A stretch of 64,000 nt of DNA from Trema orientale (taxonomy: Eukaryota > Streptophyta > Magnoliopsida > Rosales > Cannabaceae), in the NCBI GenBank assembly GCA_002914845.1, contig JXTC01000178.1:278930-342929 (forward strand). The letters are read 5' to 3'. A program made the position numbers and the translations under genes. The notes beneath the pieces were generated by a model, which saw only the letters and a program-made list of their open reading frames with translations, ran no database searches and had not been told where the DNA came from. Positions 12,377 through 23,620 of this stretch are shown piece after piece; the stretch's first letter is position 1, and each line of letters starts with the position of its first letter.

Positions 12377-12571
12377 TTACGGAGAAGGTGAATGAATCAA
12401 GAATCTATAGTCATTTGCAAACTTAAAGCACTGGGGCTAGCTCAGTAGGTGGGATAGTGTGGGATAGGGATGGAGTAGTAGGTTGGAAGTTCAACTCACA
12501 GAGTGCGTAAGTTATTTTCATTTAATTTGTAATAATCGGAGGTCATTAGTAAGTCTCATTTAAAAAAAAAA
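12377..12571 (+). mobile_element. tRNA-derived SINE, copy 1
   Basis: A pol III A-box-like GGGGCTAGCTCAGTAGG (about 12433) and a B-box-like AAGTTCAACTC (about 12487) are followed by a body ending GGAGGTCATTAGTAAG and an oligo(A) tail. The 12-bp sequence AAGAAATAATGC occurs just before (12365-12376) and after (12572-12583) and may be the target duplication. If so, about 55 bp of non-tRNA sequence precedes the A-box, which is unusual, and the repeat is A-rich. The 3' body matches the element at 57435-57609. Confidence 0.65.
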
Positions 12572-12583
12572 AAGAAATAATGC

Positions 12584-13366
12584 ATCCATTTTGTAAGAAA
12601 GAAATAATTTGTCTTTTTTTTTTTTTGGGTTGGCGCATTATTTGACTTTAATGAGTAATGATTGAGACATAAAACACTTGCACGATAAAGTTATTAATAT
12701 TATGACACCCATTTCAACTATTCTTAACTTTAAGTAGGATTGCATTATTTCAAATTTACCAATTAAAATTAATGCCATCTCATGTATTATAAATTTTTGT
12801 GAAAATTAGGCCTTGTATGACATTTTTAGAAAAAAAATTTGAAAAATATATTGGGATGTGTTTTTTGTAGATCTGGTATGATTTTTGTTAGAAAAATACC
12901 ATTTTTTGAATAATATTTAAAAAATACATTTTTTAAAAATAGTTACTAGTAGTCGGTAACCAGTTTCTAAAAATTGGTAACCAGTAACTAAAGGTATTTA
13001 TAACTAGTAAATAATTGGTGATTGGTAACTAGTAACTAGTTTTCAAAAGTTGGTAACTAGTAACTAGTTTAAAATGGTATTTTTCTAAATTTTTTTAAAA
13101 AGTGATATATTTATAGTAAAAATGATAAAAAATTAGAAAAAAATACCGACCTCCGTATTTTTGTAATTTCTTTTGGTTTTTATGTGTAAAAGTCTTAGAA
13201 ATCCTAAGTAACTTATGGCGTCCTTAGCATTTGTCCCCTAAATTCCTCGTCAAACTTTGGGTTTATTAGTGTCCAAATACGTAAGAGTGTTTGGAGGAAG
13301 GGCCCACTAAAATAAAACGCTCCCTTCCCTAGGAAAACAAAACGACAACACGAGTGGAAAGATCTC
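12584..13366. other. intergenic with clustered GGTAACTAGTAACTAG repeats
   Basis: No gene is seen. Between about 12945 and 13070 the motif GGTAACTAGTAACTAG and variants (GGTAACCAGTAACTAA) recur at least four times. They contain the palindromes AGTTACT and ACTAGT. The rest is AT-rich. Confidence 0.45.
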
Positions 13367-13369
13367 CTC

Positions 13370-13396
13370 TTCTCTTCTCTTCTCTTCTCTTCTCTT
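13370..13396. repeat. (CTTCT)n microsatellite in 5' leader
   Basis: About five TCTCT/CTTCT pentamers lie about 100 bp upstream of the MPP-beta start codon. Pyrimidine-rich leaders of this kind are common in plant genes. Confidence 0.8.
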
Positions 13397-13494
13397 TAGT
13401 CTTTCCTTCTTCTTCATCCCCAATCCGCAGTTTCCCCAAAACGCCATTGTGAAACCCTAACCACCATAGCGCCGCCCCGACCTCCATCGGAGCC

Positions 13495-16400
13495 ATGCCG
13501 ATCAAGCATCTCCTCACCACCATAGCTCGCCGCTCGAGCAAGCGGCCCGTCCCGGTCCAGACCTTGCTCACCCAAGCGGTCCGAACCGCGTCGACTTCCC
13601 CCGCGGTCGCCACCTCGCTGTCGCCGGCTCCGTCCCCTCCGCCCCCGGACGCCATGATCTACGACCGCCTCGCCGAGGCCGTCAAAAACAAGATCCAGCA
13701 GCTCGAGAACCCCGACCCGCGGTTCCTCAAATACGGGTCGCCCCACCCGGCCGTGGCCGACCACACCCGGATCCTCTCCGCTCCCGAGACGAAGGTCACC
13801 ACCCTCCCCAACGGGCTCCGAATCGCCACCGAGTCGAACCTCGCGGCTCAGTCCGCCACGGTTGGGGTCTGGATCGACGCCGGGTCGAGGTTCGAGACTG
13901 AAGAGACTAATGGGACTGCGCATTTCTTGGAGCATATGATCTTCAAGGGGACCGAGAAGAGGACGGCGCGGGAGCTCGAGGAGGAGATTGAGAACATGGG
14001 TGGGCATTTGAATGCCTACACCTCCAGGGAGCAGACCACTTATTACGCCAAGGTTTTGGACAAGGACGTGCCTAAGGCGCTTGATATTCTTGCTGATATT
14101 TTGCAGAACTCGAAGTTCGACGAGAACCGGATTAGTCGCGAGCGCGATGTGATTCTTCGGGAAATGGAGGAGGTAATGAACTGGGTTTTCTTTCTTTTTC
14201 TTTTTTTTTTTTTTTTGTGTTCCCACTTCGAGTAGTACTTGTAAAGTTTACTCCTTTTTGGTCAGATTAGAAGGAAGATTCTTGCTTTGGGTAGTGTATT
14301 TTGGAAAATTGCTATCTTTGAACTGCAAATTTGTAGTTTTTTCGCGTAACTTAGTGGTGCTGGTTTGGATATGTATGATTAGTTTTTTTAACTTGTGCTA
14401 TTCTTATTACTCGCTCATGAACTTGAATTTGTATTGTTTTAATTCGAATAACTGTATGTTCTTCTTCTTCTTCTTCTTCTTCTTCTTTGTAATGATGGAT
14501 TAAAAGTAGCGTCTTTTATTGTTTTTCAACCCTGAATGTTTTTTTGTTTTGATGTTTTAGCTTAGGCACGGGAATTGTAGAAGAATAACTGTGCTTTTAA
14601 TCCATCCTGATCCTGTAGAACTAGGTCACTGGCGTACATTGGCTGTTTGTTTGCTTGCTTAAATTGTTTTCTACTTACTTTTCTCTCAACCCTTTACCTG
14701 GCTTCGCCTAATCCATTGTACCAAACATATTATTAGGTAAAAGGATAGTGGAAGTCGAGTTTCTAATGCTGCCTTTGGTTTATATATATGTTTGCTGGCT
14801 CGAATTGGTTTTTTCCATGAATTCATATTGTATTGTATGTTTAATGGTCTTGGTGGTGCTGCAGGTTGAGGGGCAAACTGAGGAAGTTATTTTTGATCAT
14901 TTGCACGCAACTGCTTTCCAATACACTCCTCTTGGTAGAACAATTCTTGGTCCTGCCCAGAATATTAAGACGATCACCAAAGAGCATCTTCAGAACTATA
15001 TACAAACACACTACACAGCCCCCAGAATGGTATTAGAGAGTTTCGATATTCTAAATGTTTGTTTATGGTTGCTCCATAGTAATTTTGAAACTGGTGGTTT
15101 CTGTCTTTGGTTTTAAGTGATTATCACGAATGCTTTTTTTGGAACTTTTATTCTAGGTGATTGTTGCTTCAGGAGCTGTTAAGCATGAGGACATTGTTGG
15201 GTTGGTGAAGAGTTCTTTTACCAAGTTGTCATCTGATCCAACAACAGCTTCTCAGTTAGTAGCGAAGGAACCTGCTATTTTTACTGGTTCTGAGGTGCGG
15301 GATATTTTATTATATTTGATAGCCAATGAACAATCTAGTGCTGTTAGTTTTCTTTTCACTAAGATCTAATTTTCATTCTTGTTTTGAAAATCAGGTTAGA
15401 ATTATTGATGATGATATTCCTTTGGCGCAATTTGCGGTTGCTTTCAACGGAGCATCTTGGACAGATCCAGATTCCATTCCATTAATGGTCATGCAGGCTA
15501 TTTTGGGTTCGTGGAATAAGAATGCTGGCGGTGGAAAGCACATGGGGTGAGCCTTTTTTCTTTATGTGTTCAATTTCTTTCGCTTCAGTAGTTCTCTTTG
15601 AACAACGTACATTGATTGGTTTTGCCCTCCTTTATACAGTTCTGAGCTAGCACAGAGGATTGGGATTAATGAGATTGCAGAGAGCATGATGGCCTTCAAC
15701 ACTAACTACAAAGACACCGGCCTGTTTGGTGTTTATGCTGTTGCTAAGGTCCTCTTTCTGCTTTAAACTTTCAATGGTTTGTTGACATTTTTACTCTAGG
15801 AGCATATATGAGGCATATTATTGAAAGCTATGGTGTATTTGCTCTATTTGGATGACAAACTGAAGGCAACATATTTGATCTTATTGTTTCTGTTTCCTAG
15901 ACTCCTCAGTTGGGTTGTGTGGGGCAGTTAATATTCTTATGTTGTTCAGGCTAGTTAATATTTTTTCTCGCTCTTTCATTTCTCTCTTTAAAAATGATTT
16001 CGATTAGCATGATCCGATGTAGCTTTCGCCTGTTTTATTTAGATATTCATTTTTGGAAGTCTCTCTTGGAAATTATCTTGACGGCTTTTATTAACACGTT
16101 GGTTAAAAACTTCACGTCATTTGAATTCTCTCTTTTGAAATGAGAATTTAATTGCTGTGTTTGACTTTTGTTTCAGTCTGATTGCTTAGATGACTTGGCC
16201 TGGGCAATAATGTATGAAATAACAAAGTTAGCTTATAGAGTTTCAGAAGCTGATGTTATTCGTGCTCGTAATCAGGTAATGACTTTCTACTTTGCTTTCA
16301 CTAGAAAATCTTCTTGTGATATTGTTAGTTTTGCAATAATTTAAATTCAGAACCTGGACTTTTCTGAGAGTTTCGCAATATGTATATTAACACTGCCTCA

Positions 16401-17461
16401 CGTATTTGGTACGCTGAACAAACATCAAACAGGTGCTACTGCAGTTATATGTTTTGCAGAAGTTTTTCTTAATGAACATTATGATATTTTTATGGTGCTA
16501 TATGATTTGATTAACCTGCGACACAAGCACGCTAGCCGTAACTAATATTATTTCCTATTTCTTTTTCCAGCTGAAATCTTCTCTGCTGCTTCACATTGAT
16601 GGGACTAGTCCTATAGCAGAAGATATTGGGCGCCAGGTACATTTTCCTTGTTAATCATGATGCAAAAGATCAGGATTGGGTACTTATTGCCAGATTTTCT
16701 TCCCCCACTTTTTTCGATGAATTTTATCAAATTTTATGGTTATTTTCTCAAATGGTTACAACAACTACCTACGGGGCTCCAAAAAATAAAAAAAATAATG
16801 GTATTCGTATGAAATAAATGAACTACCAAGTTTGAAAAATGAATGCAGTCTCTGTCGTCGCCTGTAGTGGATGTTGTCTTTTGACTAGCTCAGACAGTCC
16901 TTCTAACTGTACTACTGACCAAGCATCCTTGGGCGCTTTCTTAGTAGAAGGCATTGAGACTTACTACGGTTGTTTTTTATTCTCGAGTACTATAAATGGT
17001 TACAGAAAATTATTGAAAATTGTTTGGTCTGCTCAGACAGTTAAGAATAATAACTTCATTAGGGATTAGTGACTTATTGGTGTTTTGAATTTGTTTTTGG
17101 TACTGTTCACTTTAGTCTTCTGAACTTCCTTGCCACCCACTATGTGCCTCTGCTTGCAGCTTCTAACATATGGCCGAAGAATCCCATTTGCTGAGCTGTT
17201 TGCTAGGATTGATGCTGTTGATACAAGCACCATCAAACGTGTTGCAAACCGATTTATTTATGACAGGGTAAAGACTTGTTTACCTTGACTCTATTAACCA
17301 CGCATAATTCTTCAAGTACGATGTGATACCCTCGATTATCTACAAAATTAAAGCTATTTCCATGGTCTTGACAGGATATCGCGATTGCCGCTTTGGGTCC
17401 GATCCAGAGTTTGCCAGACTACAACTGGTTCAGACGCAGGACCTACTGGAACCGATACTAG
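13495..17461 (+). CDS. MPPBETA: mitochondrial processing peptidase subunit beta
   Basis: Nine exons join in frame to 533 aa: 13495-14172, 14865-15029, 15157-15294, 15395-15546, 15640-15748, 16177-16275, 16571-16636, 17160-17267, 17375-17461. The product is an M16 metalloprotease that removes presequences from imported mitochondrial proteins; in plants it is also the core 1 subunit of the bc1 complex. The N-terminal 50 residues are Arg/Ser/Thr-rich and lack acidic residues, as in a mitochondrial presequence. The zinc motif HFLEH is at residues 143-147 (H143, E146, H147) and the distal ligand is probably E223, 76 residues on, so the active site is complete. Later conserved parts are [18 protein letters not shown] at the exon 4/5 border and the tail [14 protein letters not shown]. 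Length matches plant homologues. Exon 1 is GC-rich compared with the others. Intron 1 holds a (TTC)n run at about 14460-14486. Confidence 0.97.
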
Positions 17462-18446
17462 TTTATTTCTTATAATTATTTCCTCACAACCATTCTCCAG
17501 CGGTCTGGCCTCGGACATTTTGGTGGCTTTTTGCACTTGTTGGTGTTCAAAGCTTAAAGGCTGGTTTATATTTTTTTCAATAAGTTTTTTTAATATCTCC
17601 CGTTTCGCAACATTTTGTCTTCAGAAAAATAAGCATGTTGTTTTCTGAGATGCGGACTGATTTATCATCGCTGAGAATTTTCCCGATTGCTCTTCCGGTT
17701 GAGCAATGTGCTGCAACTACAAAGTGTATATTACAGTTTATAATTTGACCCCACTTTCGGCCACCACCGGTGTTTTCGGCCATTGATGTAAAAGAACATA
17801 GTTGATGCCTGTCAGTAGAGTAGTCCCAGATTGTGAGTTCCACATGGGCTCAGTTTAACTAATGAATGCTATGTCGACAGTTCTTTTAGTGATACAACTT
17901 TGGACGTGATAATGATATATAAAACTCCACCGAAATAACGACACAATCATAAATAGCTTAGCCCCTTGCTGAGCTCTTAAGTGGGGACACAGTATACACG
18001 TATTATTGTCCTAGTGAAACTTTAAACTTCAAACTTCAGAGTAAGAGCCACCGGCCAAATTAGTCGGTAATAACTATCCAATAATACGAGTCTTTAATTT
18101 ATTTTGGAGATGGCTACGGTAGGGGCATTTCTACGTAGGGTCATGCCTTAATTATCGTTGGATGGGAATCTGTGAGAAATAACGGGAATTTGTGGAGAAT
18201 CTATTTATATACAAATTCTCATCCAACGGTGAATAGACAGGGTTTTACGTAGAGGCGCCAGAGGCGCTTTTACTGTAGACGCGCTCAATTTTTTTTAAAA
18301 GGAATTCAAAAAAAAATTCAAACTTTTAACTGAATTGGTTAAGGGTTGGATTTTTCAGTCATCAATGCCGTAATTCCATGGATTCACATAATTTTTTTTT
18401 TAATTGTATTATACTTGTTAGTGGTACTTCGAGGGAAAGTCTAAGT
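17462..18446. other. intergenic with a 73-bp foldback
   Basis: This is downstream of MPP-beta. It contains an imperfect inverted repeat: CGTTGGATGGGAATCTG at 18156-18172 against CAAATTCTCATCCAACG at 18212-18228 (15 of 17 positions pair). Outside it, CTACGTAGGGTCATGCC and TTACGTAGAGGCGCC look like a weaker outer arm. This may be a small MITE. No target duplication was identified. Confidence 0.45.
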
Positions 18447-18454
18447 GGGAAGCC

Positions 18455-19087
18455 TAGAGGTGTCAATTCGTATCGACGGGTCGGGTTCGTGTCGGGTTGA
18501 AGTCTAATATATACATAAATTATGTCAACCCGAACCCGACCCATGACTCGTCATATCAGAAAACCATCAACACTAACCCGACCCACACCTAAAATGGGTT
18601 GACCCGAACCCGACCCGCACAACCCGCTTTGGTGAATAACATCCAACCCACAACCCGATTTTGACCCATCAACCCGTTTTTGACCCGCCAACCCGCTATG
18701 ACCCATATTTTTTTACGTATATTTTTTTTTTTCTAAGGCTATTATTGTCTCATTTTAAAATAAATAAATTAGGGGTAATTTATAAATATAATTAATAACT
18801 TATAATTCCAAAACTTACATTGTACAAATTAAATATATCTATAATAATAGTCATAAACAAATTAAATAAAAAATATTTTTATAATTTAATTATATATATA
18901 TTTGTTGGCGGGTCAAACGGGTCAAGTTCGTGTCAAGCGGGTTGACCCGAACCCGACCCGTTTTTTTATTCGTGTCAGGCTGGTCGACCCGAACCCGACC
19001 CGCACCCTTTTTCTTCAACCCTAACCCGTAAAAAATCGTGTCGTGTTTGTGTCGTGTCATCGTGTCGTAACCCGAATTGCCACTCTA
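18455..19087. mobile_element. non-autonomous hAT-type element, copy 1
   Basis: The 633-bp element has imperfect terminal inverted repeats: TAGAGGTGTCAATTCG at the left end, and TAGAGTGGCAATTCG read inward from the right end. A perfect 8-bp target duplication, GGGAAGCC (18447-18454 and 19088-19095), is the hAT hallmark. Both subterminal regions carry many ACCCGACCC / GGGTCGGGT repeats in both orientations, a plausible transposase-binding array. The centre is AT-rich. There is no transposase code. It matches the copy at 46454-47081 along its length. Confidence 0.92.
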
Positions 19088-19586
19088 GGGAAGCCTACCT
19101 CCTCTCAGTCCATATTTACTTTTTTCTCTCTGACACGCGCAGAGGAAGAGTGTGTTAGTGTGCGTGAGTTCCGCGGTGCGTAGTTGTTTGTTGAGGTTAG
19201 TTAAAGGGGCGATGTTGATGGTCTCATTGTAAGTATCGGAATCGAAACCCAAAACAATCAAAACGGTCCGAGTCTTTATATTAAAACTTTCCCATATCAT
19301 ATTTATAATATAAGCTGCTTCGATCCCATCGCCCCCGCATTTTTTCCCACCTGTCCACAATTCTCCTCGTCCTCGTTCATCTACTTTCTTGGTTTTTCCT
19401 TTCAGATCAGAAACCCAATAAACAAAAACAAAATACCCTTTTCTTATTTTGGCTTGTTTTTCGTGTTTCTTGGGTAAACTCGTTAAAATTTGGATCTGGG
19501 TTGGTCTCATTGTTCCTTTAAAACCAGTTCATATTTTGGTTTCAGCTTAGAAGGGTCGGTTTCATTTTTGGTCAAAAACGATTACA

Positions 19587-21676
19587 ATGGCTACATTTAC
19601 GGTGCCATGCCCCAAAGCGGCGTCTACCTCATTGGGTCGCGTCGGTTTGGCGGCCCAGAGTTCGCATCAATTCCAGCAGCAACGGCGGCCCAGCTTGCAA
19701 CATTGGGAGAATGCGAGTTCAAATGCATCTCTCTCTTTTGGGTTTCAGGTTAGAAATGTTGTTTCTTTCCAAATCAAGTCTATGGCCTCTAGACTCTTGT
19801 CACTTTTACAGCTTAGAACTTGTTAACTCTTTGTTCCTTGTTTAACTTTTTTTGCTGATTAATCATTTATTGTAGATACTGTCCTTTGATTTATCACTTA
19901 TTATAGTTACTGTTCTATTGGTTTATTATTTATTGTACTTTAAATAAATAGAAGAAGTTAAAGTGTATGGATAACTGTGTGTTTCCTGAACGATGTTGTC
20001 TGGTAAAAGTCTGGCATCGGTAACCACTTAATGCTAGTTAAGTAGTTCTGAATCTGATGTGCACATGTGAAGTGTGCGCCAGTATATTAGTGGCCACTAA
20101 AATTTTCATATCGTGGATTAGAACTTTGTACAATATATGTGTGCGCCAGTCTATCAGTAGCCACTAAAAATTTCATATTGTGGATTAGAACTTTGTACGA
20201 TATACCGGATTTTGAGAGACGATGCATATAAAAATGAAAGCTTTATGTGAATTGACCGAGTTGTTATTGTTATTAAGTAATAATATAAAAGAAGAATTAA
20301 GGATCTTGAGGAATTCAGTAATTGCAATTAATGATACCGTTGAATTGAAGGCCAGAGCATGGTCAAAGTTGGTTTTGCATCATAGAGTTTGGCTATGTGT
20401 TAAGGCTTGATTAAATGTTTCTGACATGTTTATCTTCTGCAGTGCCGTAAAGCTAAGCAATCGGCTGTCTGGAAGGTGCAGGCTCAGCTGAGTAAGGTAA
20501 ATTTTTTGCAATCAAGTTGAAAGTGTCTGTTATAGAAAACAAGGGAAAAAAAAACATGCTTCAGTGAAATGTTTGTAGAGATGAAAGATGGTTGTCAAGT
20601 TCCAATAATACTGATTTCAATATTTCAGGTCACCGCTGGAAATTCAAATTCTGTAGCTATACCTTCTGCCAAGTCTGGAGTTGCATTGTCGGAAGGGAAA
20701 GATGAGCCTCCGGAAGAAATTATTGAACACAACAATGTTCCAGATCCAGCATCCATCTCGGCTTTCATGACTCAAGTATCGGACCTTGTCAAGTAAGTCA
20801 GAAAAATTGGTTTCATTTTTATGCATGTATTTGAATTGGAGATTGTGTATCAGAATATTAGTCATGGAGGTCTATATCCTTTTGATGAGCAGACTAGTAG
20901 ATTCAAGAGATATTGTGGAGCTGCAACTGAAGCAGTTGGATTGTGAGCTTGTAATAAGGAAGAAGGAAGCTGTTCAACAGCCAGCACTACAAGTCCCAGC
21001 TGCCACAATCCCGTACCCATCACCACTACCACCACAAGCCCCAGCAGCTGCTGCTGCTCCTGCAATCCCTCCTCCTTCAGCACCAGCACCTGCCTCACCT
21101 GCCCCTGCAAAGACTAGCACCTCATCTCATCCGCCTTTGAAATGCCCCATGGCTGGCACCTTTTATCGGTCTCCTGCACCGGGGGAGCCGCAATTTGTCA
21201 AGGTAATAAATGTCTTTGACTGTGTGTTTTCACTTCAACGTAGTTCGTGTGAGTTCATCCTTCGGCCAAGCATGCTTTCTGTTTTGAATAAAATTATTCT
21301 TCTCTCTATTCCCATCTTTTCCCCTCTTAAATTTTTTTACAGGTTGGAGATAAAGTACAGAAAGGTCAAGTCATTNNNNNNNNNNNNNNNAGGTATCTCA
21401 TATTTTCATAATCCTTCTTATAAACTGAAGCTGTATTTTTCTTGGAGTTGGCTTCTTCAATTTATCTTAGATTCTGAACAGAGACCACTATATTTCACTT
21501 AAATATTTTACACTACTAATTTTTAGGCTCTTTTACATATCGAGTTGAAATACTCGAATCTACTCATTAAACTCTTTTAAGTACTCGGTTACAATTCTTT
21601 CACCTATAGGCCGATCAATCTGGAACCATAGCGGAGATTATTGCTGAGGATGGGAAACCAGTAAGCGTGGACACGG

Positions 21677-21731
<55 letters not shown>

Positions 21732-21816
21732 CCCCCCACACACACACACACAAAATTTTCTGTATCTAAGCAATTTCCATTGATGCATGCAGCCTCTCTT
21801 TGTCATTGTACCATGA
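19587..21816 (+). CDS. BCCP: biotin carboxyl carrier protein of plastid acetyl-CoA carboxylase
   Basis: Exons are 19587-19748, 20443-20496, 20629-20792, 20893-21202, 21343-21392 (contains the N gap), 21610-21675 and 21793-21816. The product carries biotin for the plastid heteromeric acetyl-CoA carboxylase, the first step of fatty acid synthesis. The Ser/Ala/Gln-rich N-terminus looks like a plastid transit peptide. Then come SAFMTQVSDLVKLVDSRDIV, ELQLKQLDCELVIRKKEA, a long Ala/Pro-rich hinge (about residues 140-185), and the biotinyl domain start KCPMAGTFYRSPAPGEPQFV and VGDKVQKGQVI. After the gap come ADQSGTIAEIIAEDGKPVSV and DTPLFVIVP. The lysine that takes biotin (AMKL/AMKM motif) falls in the gap. 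Downstream of it 29 residues are visible, which agrees with the usual 34-35 residues from that lysine to the C-terminus. Expected length is about 283 aa. Copy identity (BCCP1 or BCCP2) was not decided. Confidence 0.94.
21376..21390. other. assembly gap (15 N) within BCCP exon 5
   Basis: Before the gap the exon reads VGDKVQKGQVI; after it only AG remains before the GT donor. With 15 bases the exon would be 50 nt and break the frame. The family needs about 13 codons here, so about 37 bases are probably missing and the N count is not the true size. Confidence 0.85.
21681..21752. repeat. (CT)n(CA)n compound microsatellite
   Basis: About 15 CT units are followed by CA units interrupted by a short C run. 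It lies in the last intron of the BCCP gene. Confidence 0.95.
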
Positions 21817-23620
21817 GGAACGTGGCGAGGACCTTTCCAAGCTTGTTAGTGAAGACTAAAGAGCACGGTTTCATGAGTCTAGCCAAAACTTAGTGTTGTA
21901 TTTTTTTCTCTTTTATAATTTTCTTCTTTATTCAGCTGTTCCTCCAATTTTACAACGAACTTATCATTTTAAGCTTGAGGATGATGGCAAAAGTGCTTCA
22001 TATGTTGGGCAATGATTAATGTTGATTATTGAAACAATAATTAATCACATACGGAAAGTTCTGGGTAGTGTAAATGTGTTATTGTTTTTTGAGAAATTTA
22101 AATGGACGACCAATTTTTTAAATTTGAATAAGTAGATGTCCATTTTTTAAATTTTATAGGTAAATGTCTATGTATATATATTTTTACACTTAGTAGATAT
22201 GTTTATCTACCAATTTCAGTTACTGTACTAAAATGTACTGGGTATATAGTTTTTTGTACTTGATATATAAAATTTTACACTTGGTATATACATATATACT
22301 GGACATTTTGCTATAATATTTTACAAAAGGATATTTACTTAAATTGGACTCAAAATTTGGTCATATTTTTATAAGCCTCTTGTTTTTTCTTCTTAGAGCT
22401 CGTTTGGGATAACTTTTACTTAGTAAAAGTATCAAAAGATTTCTCACAAAAAATAGTGGGTTCATGTTTCTCTAAAAAGATATTTTGAATAAAAGAAGAA
22501 CTTTTAAAAATTTATCAAAACACTCCTAAAAGATTAAACCTTAGAAGATCTTTGAATGCTATGCCAAAATGCGCTTAGTCTCTTAAAATCTGCTTTTGAA
22601 ACCTAAATGGTTCTTTTCATAATTTGTAAACTCATACACAACATACTAAGCAAGTTAACCTGTGAGTAAAACATTTGACACAGTATTTGAACATGTATTG
22701 TTCAACCTAACAAGACTTACTAATCTGATATATTTGCAATATAACCAATCAAGCAAATATATATAACATACAATTCAAAGTTTAAAAACAAATAACAGTT
22801 TCAAATTTCAGTACATAGAACATCATAAGAAAGTCTAAATCTCAACACATTACTTTATACAATCATGTTAAACACATCAATTCTGGGTTTAGCAAATACT
22901 TAATTTTGACAAATTATTTTACCATATTTAATCTATTTTGATCCGTATGTATTGACAAATTCAAACCTACTAATTTCGTACAAATTTCGAATCATATTAT
23001 CATGTCAAAACCTGAATTACCACCTCTTGGAAAAGTATTTTCACAGTGATGGAGAATAAAAGATAATTTGAAGACCAAACATTAAACATTTCTTCTCAGA
23101 AAAGGAGTGATTAAATCCAATATCTTGAAGATCCAATGAGTCAACTAACTTGAGCACGTACAGAAAACATGGTTCGTCCGGTTATCCGTTTGGCACCTAC
23201 TCGTCATTATTCGACCAAACAATTTTTGTGAGAGCGAAATCTTTCAAACATATAGCATCATCCAAAGCATGCACGAACACATGGCATTACCTCCTAGATA
23301 CCAATTTACACGCTTTAAAATTAAGCGGTACAATTGAACGAATGAATCTGTTACTAATAACGGAGGGAATTCAAAAATTTCACCCCCTCGTTATCCAAAA
23401 TGCAATCAATCTACGAAAGGATGCATTTCATAAAACAAAAAAATAATGCAATTGCTATAATGCCAAAAAACAATTACAATGACGGAAACATCAAGAGATC
23501 GCGTTGTTCTATCATATTCCTCTCCCGTTTCCAAAATTTCTACTCTTTTTGCCCCCTCCTATATCTTTTCCTTTCCACCTAAAAGCTGTACAGGTTAGCC
23601 TAGCTGTCATTTATCTACAA
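21817..23620. other. intergenic, with a decayed hAT-element end
   Basis: This separates the 3' ends of BCCP (+) and SCC2 (-). The stretch ending at about 23030, CAAAACCTGAATTACCACCT, resembles the right end of the hAT-type elements (TAACCCGAATTGCCACYCY) with C-to-T changes. The stretch at 22140-22370 resembles 7890-8100. No coding region was recognised. Confidence 0.4.

Noticed and set aside
12431..12500. Functional tRNA gene
   Set aside because: The A- and B-box-like motifs are present, but no cloverleaf or acceptor stem can be paired. The 3' body and A-tail fit a SINE.
13414..14226. Long minus-strand frame opposite MPP-beta exon 1
   Set aside because: It is the antisense shadow of a GC-rich coding exon.
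18362..18544. Short minus-strand frame shared with 46361-46690
   Set aside because: It lies within the hAT-type element ends. The similarity comes from the repeat, not from a conserved protein.
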